Below are positions 9,062-15,794 of a DNA stretch of 15,794 nt, piece after piece (position 1 is the stretch's first letter; every line of letters begins with the position of its first letter). The DNA lies in contig JWZX01002957.1 in assembly GCA_001275005.1 (NCBI GenBank), positions 1-15,794 of the forward strand, read 5' to 3'. The stretch is from Chrysochromulina tobinii (taxonomy: Eukaryota > Haptophyta > Prymnesiales > Chrysochromulinaceae). The notes below the pieces were generated by a model. The model ran no database searches. It was not told the DNA's origin and worked only from the letters and a program-made list of their open reading frames with translations. A program made the translations under genes and the position numbers.

Positions 9062-10177
9062 TTATGAGGGCCCGCTGGCCCGCGCGTCGAAGTACTCGCC
9101 TACCTTGACGAGGGCCAAGCGGCAAGCGACCGGCTCGACCGTCTGATCGTGGTACGCGACGGCCATGAATTTGCCTGTGATGTGGTTTCCACACAGCCGA
9201 TCAGAGCTTCTAGAGGTCATCAGAGGCAAGTCGAAGGCAATCAGAAGGCAATCAACTTGCCTGTGATGTTGTTCCCGCACAGCCGAAATGAAACCCCCGT
9301 GTCGCCGTTTTGGCAATAGATCTCTTTGCCAGGCTCGGCCGCGACCGCCGTGTACCTGCAGGAGAGAGCGCCCAATCCGCGCGCGAGGCACGGCAGTCAG
9401 CGCACGAGAGAGGGGACCAGTCGAGGTCCCGGCAGTCAGCGCACGAGAGAGGGGACCAGTCGAGGTCCCGGCAGTCAGCGCACGAGAGAGGGGACCAGTC
9501 GAGGTCCCACGCACACTCTCGAAGAGCTGGCGCCGCTGGCGCTGCTGAGACGCACGAGGCATGCGGCGCGCGCGGTCTCACGTTTTGCCCGCGACGGTGA
9601 TTTCGGCGCCCGCGATCGCCTCCGGGTCCGCCAGGTTCTGCGCGATGTACGCCACCTCAGCGCCGTCTGCCTTGAAGCCCCGCGAGCATGCCCACATCTC
9701 ACCTGACGGGTAGGCATAGATACCGCCAGCTTTGACGACCATCCAGCTGCTGACGGCGTGGTCTATGTAGGGCTGCCAACTAGACCCCGACCCCTGCGCG
9801 GACGCCTGCTTCAGGTAGAAGATGATCTTCTCCACGGCTGAGCGGCAATCGGTCAACTTCGTCTTCTCGTTGTGCATGCCGACAACAACGTAGTTGCCGC
9901 ACTTCGAGACGACGATGCCGGCTTTGCCATCCTTAAGCTGGATCTCCTTGTTGGCCTCGCCATACTCGAACTCGTACTCCCTCCCCGAGATCATCAGCGG
10001 TTTGCCAATAAGTGCCCGCGGGCTGGCAAAGCAGCTGGTCACTGCAAAAACCTCCTTGGCGACCGCGCGGAAGCCGTCCGAGGAGACGAACGGGTTGCCC
10101 TTGAGGTCGTGCATGCTGAGCCCTTGGCATGCGCCGCTGTTGACGGCGGCGTCTATGTAGGGTCGCCAGCTCGCCAT
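9062..10177 (-). CDS. Tandem profilin (two profilin domains in one chain), three exons
   Basis: Proposed CDS: complement of 9062-9174, 9261-9355 and 9582-10177, 267 residues, phases matching. The chosen start is the ATG at 10177 (GCGCCATGG context; MASWRPYID matches the family's N-terminus); an in-frame ATG at 10258 would add 27 residues. Domain 1 (about 1-124) runs from SWRPYIDAAV through FVSSDGFRAVAKEV to GKAGIVVSKCGNYVVVGMH and the C-terminal helix SAVEKIIFYLKQ. A short ASAQGSGS linker leads to domain 2 (about 133-267): SWQPYIDHAV, GGIYAYPSGEMWACSRGF, then across the introns GKEIYCQNGDTGV, RLCGNNITGKFMAVAYHD and a final helix LALVKVGEYFDA. Profilins bind G-actin and poly-proline and feed filament growth; the N-terminal W and C-terminal helix that form the poly-Pro site are present in both halves. 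Most profilins are single domains of about 130 residues, so the fusion is unusual. Confidence 0.88.
9175..9260 (-). other. Profilin intron 2, GC-AG type (86 bp)
   Basis: Donor ATCACAG/GCAAGTT and acceptor ATCACAG/GCAAATT, phase 1. The roughly 30 nt around each site are duplicates (TCGGCTGTGYGG…ATCACAGGCAA). No GT donor in the duplicate gives the correct frame, while GC-AG restores RLCGNNITG-KFMAV. Interior: TGATTGCC and TGATGACC units. Confidence 0.82.
9356..9581 (-). other. Profilin intron 1 (226 bp)
   Basis: Donor GCAAAAC/GTGAGA and acceptor CTCCTGCAG/GTACAC, phase 2, giving VAGKT-YTAVAAEPGKEIY. Mostly filled by a 39-bp minisatellite; no duplicated exon edge was seen. Confidence 0.88.
9392..9508. 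repeat. 39-bp minisatellite, three exact-looking copies
   Basis: Copies start at 9392, 9431 and 9470 (GGCAGTCAGCGCACGAGAGA…). The array lies wholly inside profilin intron 1. The copies look identical, so expansion is recent. Confidence 0.96.
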
Positions 10178-10767
10178 GGCGCCGCTTGTCCAGTTTTCCA
10201 GCGCGGCCGCCGCTTGACTCCGCCGCTTCGAGTCCACCTTTTGACCCGCTCCTCTCATTCACGGCGATCCCAAGCCCCAATCTTCTGCAATACTCGGTTG
10301 CGCTGGTTTAGGTACTTGTGTGTGTCGACTAACTAGCTTGCTTGCTTGCTTCTGCAATGGAACCCCAACCCCTCTATGTGTGAGTTTGGGGGGACCACCC
10401 CTCCTCCTTGAGCTCCCTTGATCACTGACTCAAACCCCGGTTACATGTATCGGGACCATGATCGGGACGTGCCCGCGCGCAACACGGCCGGCAACACAGG
10501 AACGCCCGCGGACGTCGTAAACGGAACGTGCAAGGCGGGACGCCGCGGCGCGCGGCCAGTACGTGCTGAAACCCTAGCTGAGCCCTAACATACCACTGTG
10601 CACATGCTGGCGGCACATGCAATGGCGGCCGTGCCTGGAATTTCCTATCGTCCTCTGAAGTACTGAACTGAATGCACGCGTCTGACTCGCGTTGTACGTC
10701 GCGAGGAAATGGCAGCGCGTGCGCCTGCCTACGGGGCGGCGCCCGCGTGCGTATGCCCGCGCGCTTC
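10178..10767. other. Intergenic upstream of the profilin gene
   Basis: About 590 bp (510 if the longer profilin start is used). It contains a TTGC tetranucleotide run (CTTGCTTGCTTGCTTC near 10335-10350) and a degenerate CCCTAA-like patch near 10571-10590. No gene is supported. Confidence 0.6.
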
Positions 10768-11166
10768 CTAAACGTCAGCCGTGATGTTCGCCTTGTGGTA
10801 CCTGCTGTGAAGTCCTCGCGACCAGCCATCAACTCTGTTACGCTTCTCTGCCTCCTCTTTGGCAAAGCGCCTGGCGCGCACCTCGTACGGTTCGGGGGCC
10901 GCCTTCATTTTCAGGGCGGTCTCCATCCCGTAGACCTCACCCATCGATTTCCTCCACGGAGGTGTGTAAATCTCATTTTCGGGCGGAAGAAACGGCTCCA
11001 CCGTCTTCATCTCCTTCAGGAACTTGTGGTAGCTCGACGCTTGGCGGTGGCTTTCCTGCTTGAGCAGCGTATTCATGCTCTGGCGATACTGCACCAGCTT
11101 CTCCAGCTCCAACTCGCAGGGAGCCTTTCGCGGGGCTGCCGTGGAAGAGGACGCCATGAACTCCAT
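10768..11166 (-). CDS. Unknown small basic protein, 132 residues
   Basis: The open frame begins upstream with a GTG; the first ATG is at 11166 (MEFMASSS), with another at 11157. I do not recognise a family. It is hydrophilic and probably largely helical: ELELEKLVQYRQSMNTLLKQESHRQASSYHKFLKEMK reads like an amphipathic coil, followed by PFLPPENEIYTPPWRKSMGEVYGME and a charged helix VRARRFAKEEAEKRNRVDGW. No signal peptide or membrane segment is seen. The pattern of aromatic and proline motifs between helices recalls small microtubule-inner or axonemal proteins, but this is only an impression. It lies 133 bp from the stop of the violaxanthin de-epoxidase-related gene, in the same direction. Confidence 0.6.
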   Translation of the reverse strand: MEFMASSSTAAPRKAPCELELEKLVQYRQSMNTLLKQESHRQASSYHKFLKEMKTVEPFLPPENEIYTPPWRKSMGEVYGMETALKMKAAPEPYEVRARRFAKEEAEKRNRVDGWSRGLHSRYHKANITADV

Positions 11167-11299
11167 CGCGGGCTTGAGGAGAGCAGTCCGTACACAGGAA
11201 ACACTGAGTGTCGATTGTAAACTAAAATTGGTCACCGTTTCGGTTTTCCGGTTTCGTTATAAACACACGGACGCGTTCACGGTGAACCAACTTGACAGG

Positions 11300-13551
11300 T
11301 TACGCCACCAGCTTGGCCTTCTCAGCGGCGCGCCACTGCTGCACCGTCTGGTCGCCGATCGGATCAAGGGGCGGCGGGTTGTCCTTCTCCCACTGCGCAT
11401 GCGCCTCCGTCCACATGAACGAGCGCGCTGTCTCGGGCGGACCGTGCCCATACATCTCAAAGAACTCGATGCCGCACGTGCGGAACGCGGCACGGATGCG
11501 CTCGAGCTCAGGCCCAGATCGCGCGCGCTCGGGCCACTGGCCATCTGCCGAGCACAGAAGTGCCCCGAGGTAGGATTGGCCGACGACCGACGCCGCGCCT
11601 GCGCAGTGGATCATCAGTGGCATTCATCACGTCATCAGTGAGGTCATCAGTGGCGTCATCAGTGGCCCTAGAGAGCTCATCAGTGGCACTCACCTGAGTA
11701 GTGGAGGACCGCCCACGTGAGGTCATCAGTGGCAATCAAGCTCATCAGTGGCACTCCACCTGAGTAGTGGAAGACCGCCCACGTGAGGTCATCCGCCGCG
11801 TCCACTGTAGTCCAGTGCTCCCGCGAGAGCACCCCATTGTCAAGCGTGGTGAGCGTCCACGCGCCTGCTGACGTGCCATCATCGGTGCGCAAGTCCTCTT
11901 CAACGGGCCGAGGCATGCATCGGTAGTGGCGCTTACACCACACCTGTCGACCATCGAGAGTGTTCACCTTGAACACCGGATCGTACCACAGTGCCGACGA
12001 TGACTGCTCGGACGGGTAGCGGCACTCAGTGAGCTCATCAGTGCTCACCAGCAGTCATCAGCGGGCATCAGCGGTACTCAGGGAGCTCATCAGCGGTCAT
12101 CAGCGGCCATCAGCGGCCATCAACGGACATCAACGGACATCAACGCTCAGTACCGACGATGATGCTAGCTCTCAAGGTCAATCAAGGTCAATCAGAGACG
12201 ATGACTGCACCGACGGGTAGCAGACCTCGTCAGTGGCAACCAGAGTGGCATTCAGCGGCACTCAGTGGCAATCAAGGGCACTCAGAGGCCATCACCTGCT
12301 CGGACGGGTAGAAGATCTGGTGCTGTGCAGGGAAGGCATCATAGGCCGGGTTGGCGCCGCAAACAATCTTCCATGACCACGGCAGCCTCAGGCTAGCCTC
12401 CGGATGCGCCTCCGAGCACTCCAAATGACCGATGAAGACTTGACGAGCCGCGGCTGTGTTGACTGGTGCGCCCCGCCAGCGTTTCATCAACGGCACGCGC
12501 GGAGTGTCGATGATGTCGGCCTTGCACCCGAAGCAGTTATTCTGCTGCAGGATGCACAGAGAGAATTCCTCGAGCTGCGGCGTTTCATAGGAGACGATGA
12601 CGCGGTACGAGCCCACCTGATGAGGGGAGCAATCAGTGGTCATCAGTGGTCATCGAGCTGCGGCGTTTCATAGGAGACGATGACGCGGTACGAGCCCACC
12701 TGATGAGGGGAGCGTTTGCATGCACTCAGAGGCAAGCAGATTCATTCAAACAGAGGCAAACAGAGGCACTCGAAGGCAAACAGAGGCAAACAGAGGAACT
12801 CAGAGACGATGACGCGGTATGACGCCACCTGATCACGCATGTCGCAAGCATTGAGGAGGTCAATCGTCGCCTTCGTCGCCGGGTCGGTCAGAGCCGCGGC
12901 GATCTTGTCGCCGCACTTGGTGCACATGGACGCAAACTCGGCCGCATTCTGCAGCGCGCCCTTTTCCCAAGTCGGATTCACAGTGTGCCTCACTAGCGGC
13001 ATCTCGATCACGAATGCATGCAAGATGAAGAAGATCGCGTAGAGCATGTCCTCGGATGAGTGGCGCGAGAGCAGCTGCTGCGCCTGCTCGTGGAGCCGCT
13101 TGCCTCGTGCCACGTCCGACCATCCAACGACGGCCTCCACGCTGGGCTCGGCCACCTCAAACGCGCCCACCTTTTGCAGCTGCTGCACCTCGGGCGCACT
13201 GTCGTACGCAAGCAGCGCCGACGAGGGCGAACGCGCTTGGAGCGCCGCCGCAGCGCCTGCGCTGACACCCAGCGCCACGATGATATCCGCCTTAGTGTCC
13301 ATCGCTCGATCCTTCAGGTGGTCCTCGAGCACAACACTCGAGCTGATGCGTGAGTCGAACCCAGGGAGCCTGGCGACCATCTGCTCGGCGACGGCGCGCC
13401 ATGTGGGCGACGGTTCTGGCGACGTCGCACCAAATGGCGAGGCCTTGTCAGAAGAGGGCACGACGAAGGTCACGGTGGCCTTAGTGCCGGTGGGCGGAGC
13501 CGCGGGCAACAGGAAGGCAGACGCCAGCACAATGTTGTACGCCGCGATCAT
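11300..13551 (-). CDS. VDR: Violaxanthin de-epoxidase-related protein (VDR), plastid, four exons
   Basis: Proposed CDS: complement of 11300-11598, 11760-12003, 12296-12616 and 12829-13551, 528 residues, phases matching at all three junctions. The N-terminus is a hydrophobic signal peptide with ASAF at residues 10-13 (VLASAFLLPAAP), as expected for a plastid with more than two membranes. A middle part (LPGF, DIIVALGVSAG, SEDMLYAIFFILHAFVIEMP) precedes the conserved VDR core: LTDPATKATIDLLNAC, SYRVIVSYETPQLEEFSLCI, NNCFGC, SWKIVCGANPAYDAFPAQHQ, WYDPVFKV, WCKRHY, TTLDNGVLS, DDLTWAVFHYSG and QSYLGALLCSADG. VDE proteins are thylakoid-lumen lipocalin-like enzymes of the xanthophyll cycle; the enzymatic role of VDR is unclear. 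Several cysteines I recall from plant VDR in the DPTCK…DQVCSYRC region are A, L, G or V here. Family call firm; catalytic activity unknown. Confidence 0.9.
11599..11759 (-). other. VDR intron 3 (161 bp, or 95 bp with second donor)
   Basis: Donor TACTCAG/GTGGAG (11760/11759) or TACTCAG/GTGAGT (11694/11693), acceptor CTGCGCAG/GCGCGG, phase 1. The exon-3 end (DDLTWAVFHYS) is duplicated 66 nt downstream, so both donors keep the frame. The second matches the GTGAGT consensus better. Interior: CACTGATGACC units. Confidence 0.82.
12004..12295 (-). other. VDR intron 2 (292 bp)
   Basis: Donor CCGAGCAG/GTGATG and acceptor CCGAGCAG/TCATCG, phase 0, giving YPSEQ-SSSALWYDP. The exon-2 end CTACCCGTCCGAGCAG recurs at the intron's 3' end, and as a variant near 12206-12221. 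Between them are CGCTGATGRCC and GTTGATGTCC units. Confidence 0.83.
12617..12828 (-). other. VDR intron 1 (212 bp)
   Basis: Donor GATCAG/GTGGCG and acceptor CCCCTCATCAG/GTGGGC, phase 0, giving MRDQ-VGSYRVIVSYE. The start of exon 2 exists three times: at the intron start (GTGGCGTCATACCGCGTC), as a longer copy with its own acceptor at 12700/12699, and as the real exon. Using the 12699 copy would give a stop (…QLDDH, TGA). Confidence 0.83.
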
Positions 13552-13637
13552 GTTCGAGGTGGAAAGTTCTCAGAAAACACCGTTCTACCGGTACAGCGCG
13601 TGTAGGGATGAATCAAGGGATGAAGTTCATGTGTGAA
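13552..13637. other. Short 86-bp spacer with hairpin at its border
   Basis: The entire region between the glycosyltransferase stop and the VDR start codon. AGTTCA (13624-13629), loop TGTG, TGAACT (13634-13639) form a perfect 6-bp stem that overlaps the upstream stop codon. The spacer must serve as 3' end, promoter and 5' UTR. Confidence 0.7.
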
Positions 13638-15068
13638 CTAGGCTTGCTTGCTTGAAGTGGTGACAGCGCCCGTGACATTGTGCTTGGCCTTGCGCTTCCG
13701 CTTGGCCTTGCGCACCCCTGCCTTGGGTCGTTCGACGAGTGGCGCATGGACCAAGGCATGGAGCTGCCCCTCGGACGGTTCCCACTCGCCCCAGCAGCGC
13801 CTCGCATGCAACCGGTGATGCCTATCCACAGGATCACCTGACCGTAGCATGGCGCCCGGCCAGGTTTGGGTCAAGTAGGCGCGCAGGTCGTCTGGCGCGT
13901 CCTTCTTCACGTGATCGGACCAGTTGGCGAGAGTCGATTTGATGGTGCGATGGTCCGCGTGCACGACGCTCATGTGGTGCATCAGGATGCACCGCGAGAC
14001 CCGCGAGATTGGAGGCGAGATCGAGATTGGAGGCGAGATCGAAGATCCGTGGCTGATGACGCGACTGCGTGCCCTGGAGCGCCCATCACGGCGCCCAGCT
14101 GCGCACTCGATGCATTCGCCAACGGCCGTCTCGTGATTGCCTTCGCCATCGGCCGTCTCGTGCTTGCCTTCGCCATCGGCCCGCTCGTGATCGACGCTGG
14201 CGCCGATAACGGATCTCTCATTGGCGGAACTCGCATACCGGCTCGCATTCCATTCGAAGCCGTTGACGATTGCATGCTGATGGCCTCCCTCATCAGGCGA
14301 GCTCGCATTCCAATCGAAGCCGCACCAAAAGGTCTCGAGACCGAAATCCGTGGCGAGGAATCTCGGAGGGATCTCGAGTAGCTTGCGACGGAAGGCATCG
14401 AAGGCGTCCCGTCGGAAGATGGGCGACATCTGCTCGGCAATAGGAGAGGTCTGCACGAGGCACGTGCCTGCATGCATTCAATCGGTGGTCCTCAGCATGG
14501 GGTCTGGGGACATCTGCTCGGCAATCAGGGACGGTCTGTGCACGCAGATAGGGACGAGGTATAACGTGCCGGCGAAGGAGGAACGCCAGGGTGTCCACCA
14601 GCCGTGCACGGGCTTGGTGTTCGCGAACGGCAGGACTGATGGCGCCGCGACCGTCGCAGCCGTCACATGCATCCAGTGCTCGACTTCCGCAGGCGCAAAG
14701 AGCCTCGGCGTCGTGATCACATCGGAGTCGCGCAGCCACACGTACTGATAGCTCGCGGTCAGCTCGGGAGGCAAGGTGCGCCACAGCCGAGTCTTGAAGC
14801 CGGGCACGAACGAGAAGGACGCCACATAGTCCGGGACGAGGTGCGATGCGTTGCGGACTTGGTCAAGCGCTGGGCAAGGCGTCCGAGGCCGAGCATCAAA
14901 ATAGTTGAGCAGGGCTCGGAGGCCAGCCGAAGCACCGTAGTGCGCGAGTAGCTCAAGGACGAAGCTCACAGCGGTGAGGTCATTGCATGAGCTCGAGCTC
15001 ACCACAAGCCAACGCCTGCCAGTGCCCTTGGACTGGTCGTAGCCGCTGGGCGCCAGCGACCTTGACAT
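13638..15068 (-). CDS. DUF707-like glycosyltransferase, probably three exons
   Basis: Start ATG at 15068. Proposed CDS: complement of 13638-14052, 14239-14450 and 14544-15068, 383 residues. Exon 1 holds WLVVSSSSCND, SFVPGFKTRLWRTLP and YQYVWLRDSDVITTPRLF, with a DxD-type metal/nucleotide-sugar motif at 114-116. After intron 1 come AEQMSPIFRRDAF and ATDFGLETFWCGFDWN, which resemble the APVFSR and WGLDF motifs of the plant DUF707 family. After the uncertain second intron, SRCILMHHMSVVHADHRTI matches that family's late conserved HHVSVVH segment. A basic C-terminal tail (KAKRKRKAKHN) follows. No N-terminal membrane anchor is visible, so the start may be incomplete. DUF707 proteins are presumed Golgi glycosyltransferases; the substrate is unknown. 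The region of intron 2 is an open frame, so an unspliced 445-residue form is formally possible. Confidence 0.62.
14005..14040. repeat. 18-bp tandem repeat, two copies
   Basis: The unit GAGATTGGAGGCGAGATC occurs at 14005-14022 and 14023-14040. If coding, it reads ISPPIS twice just before the conserved SRCILMHH segment of the glycosyltransferase. Confidence 0.93.
14053..14238 (-). other. Putative glycosyltransferase intron 2 (186 bp)
   Basis: Possible donor GAGCCG/GTATGCG and acceptor GTCATCAG/CCACGG, phase 2. It separates the FWCGFDWN and SRCILMHH family motifs and contains the 27-bp repeat. The length is a multiple of three and there is no stop, so phase does not prove it. Confidence 0.45.
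14124..14204. repeat. 27-bp tandem repeat, three degenerate copies
   Basis: Copies start at 14124, 14151 and 14178 (GGCCGTCTCGTGATTGCC…; the third diverges). In the minus-strand frame they read HETADGEGK-like nonapeptides. They probably lie inside intron 2 of the glycosyltransferase gene. Confidence 0.9.
14451..14543 (-). other. Glycosyltransferase intron 1 (93 bp)
   Basis: Donor ATCTGC/GTGCAC and acceptor CTCGTGCAG/ACCTCT, phase 0. The intron start and the following exon start share CTGATTGCCGAGCAGATGTC-like sequence (one or two changes), so an exon edge is again duplicated. Other donors nearby (CTC/GTCCC) are possible. Confidence 0.65.
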
Positions 15069-15442
15069 GACGCGACAGACACGATGCGTGCATGCGTCGT
15101 AACGTAATCCTAATCGTCAGAAAAACGTACCATAATCAACCATAACCATAAAAAAAAGAGTGAAGATATCCCGTTACATACCACATGCTTAGGGTTAGGG
15201 TCAGGGTTATAATTAACTTACTCACTTACGGGCGAAAGCGTAAATGCCGATGCAACGACTCGACGGGTAACTGTAATGAGCCGGAGATACTTGATGAACC
15301 CAGGAGTAACCCAGGAAAGAGTCCCGCGCGGCTTTCCCTCTGGGCTTTGTTTGCAGTGACATTGTGGCTCGGGCCGGAAGTGCAAGCGGTGGTGCCGGCG
15401 ATGAGGCCGGTGACCGGCGGGCGGCGCCACCACCAATCTCGC
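15069..15442. other. Intergenic between proline-rich and glycosyltransferase genes
   Basis: About 375 bp, A/T-richer than the rest in its first third (AACCATAAAAAAAAGAG). No gene seen apart from the telomere-like patch at 15189-15208. Confidence 0.6.
15189..15208. repeat. Interstitial telomere-like repeat
   Basis: TTAGGGTTAGGGTCAGGGTT: two perfect TTAGGG units and a variant TCAGGG. It is short and lies between genes, so it is not a chromosome end. Confidence 0.75.
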
Positions 15443-15794
15443 TCACGCGTGGAGCGCTGCCACGCGTGAACGCTCCTCCTTCAGCTCATGATAGGGCCGC
15501 ATGTGTCGGCAGGCGCAGACGCATGCGAGGCACACGTAGAGCCCGAGGCAAATGAAGATCGCGTAAAAGATGTTGAGCAACAGGCCTTGCACGGCAGCGA
15601 AGAAAGACTGCGGAGGCGGCGACCGCGGCGGCGGCGGCGAGAGTGGCGGTGGTGGAGGCGGCAGCGGCGGCGGCGGCGGTGGCGGCGAGGGCGGCGGCGG
15701 CGGCGGCGGTGAGGGCGGCGGCGGCGGCGGCAATGGTAATGGAGAGGGCGGCAGAGGCGGCGACAGCGGCGGCGGCGGCGGTGAGGATGGCAGC
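15443..15794 (-). CDS. Proline-rich single-pass membrane protein, C-terminal part
   Basis: The frame is open from the window edge (15794) to the TGA at 15443-15445, about 116 codons; the start lies outside. The first two thirds are a run of Pro with Ser and Leu spacers (SPPPPPPP type), as in extracellular or cell-wall stalks of pherophorin- or extensin-like proteins. Then SFFAAVQGLLLNIFYAIFICLGLYVCLACVCAC forms one strongly hydrophobic, Cys-containing membrane helix, followed by a short charged tail (RHMRPYHELKEERSRVAALHA). The likely topology is Pro-rich outside and the tail in the cytoplasm. Profilin binds poly-Pro, but the Pro part here appears extracytoplasmic, so no link is claimed. The GC-rich repeat could hide sequencing errors; the TM segment and stop are clear. 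Confidence 0.65.
   Translation of the reverse strand, partial: LPSSPPPPPLSPPLPPSPLPLPPPPPPSPPPPPPPSPPPPPPPLPPPPPPLSPPPPRSPPPQSFFAAVQGLLLNIFYAIFICLGLYVCLACVCACRHMRPYHELKEERSRVAALHA

Noticed and set aside
15189-15208. Chromosome end (telomere)
   Set aside because: Only three units, inside an intergenic region with genes on both sides.

Overview
The window is nuclear DNA from a GC-rich, intron-bearing alga with a secondary red plastid, most likely a haptophyte of the Chrysochromulina/Emiliania type. A pelagophyte or dinoflagellate cannot be excluded. The evidence is: spliceosomal introns; eukaryotic families (Spb1, profilin, START, RRM, DUF707-like); a violaxanthin de-epoxidase-related protein whose N-terminus carries the ASAF motif of complex red plastids; and TTAGGG-type repeats. 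No bacterial, viral or transposon gene was recognised.

All nine supported genes lie on the minus strand. From right to left (the direction of transcription): a partial proline-rich membrane protein (15443-15794), a DUF707-like glycosyltransferase (13638-15068), a violaxanthin de-epoxidase-related protein (11300-13551), an unknown 132-residue protein (10768-11166), a tandem two-domain profilin (9062-10177), an RRM protein with an Arg/Asp/Tyr/Gly-rich tail (7411-8703), a START-domain protein (4460-6691), an unknown 257-residue protein (3371-4144) and an Spb1-like rRNA methyltransferase (78-2768). They do not form one pathway; they look like housekeeping genes packed closely, in one case only 86 bp apart. 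The plus strand holds no convincing gene.

The most interesting structure is in the introns. I rebuilt thirteen by joining reading frames with matching phase at consensus splice sites. About ten have two shared peculiarities. First, a flanking exon edge (roughly 15-40 nt) is duplicated inside the intron, so that the duplicate supplies a splice site. Second, most are filled with short degenerate units read on the gene strand as TGATGACC, TGATTGCC or CACTGATGACC. These contain CTGAT, which fits a yUnAy branch point, and often end in CCTCATCAG at the acceptor. One is a GC-AG intron with donor AG/GCAAGT. This looks like a family of introns made by local duplication of exon edges plus expansion of a minisatellite that carries splice signals. 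Several extra copies form decoy splice sites that would give premature stops, and one gives an in-frame 22-codon alternative exon extension.

A 64-bp repeat array from the last START intron also occurs at the left end of the window, fused to the end of the Spb1 reading frame after a run of eleven A/T bases. It is either an ectopic copy of an intron array or an assembly join.
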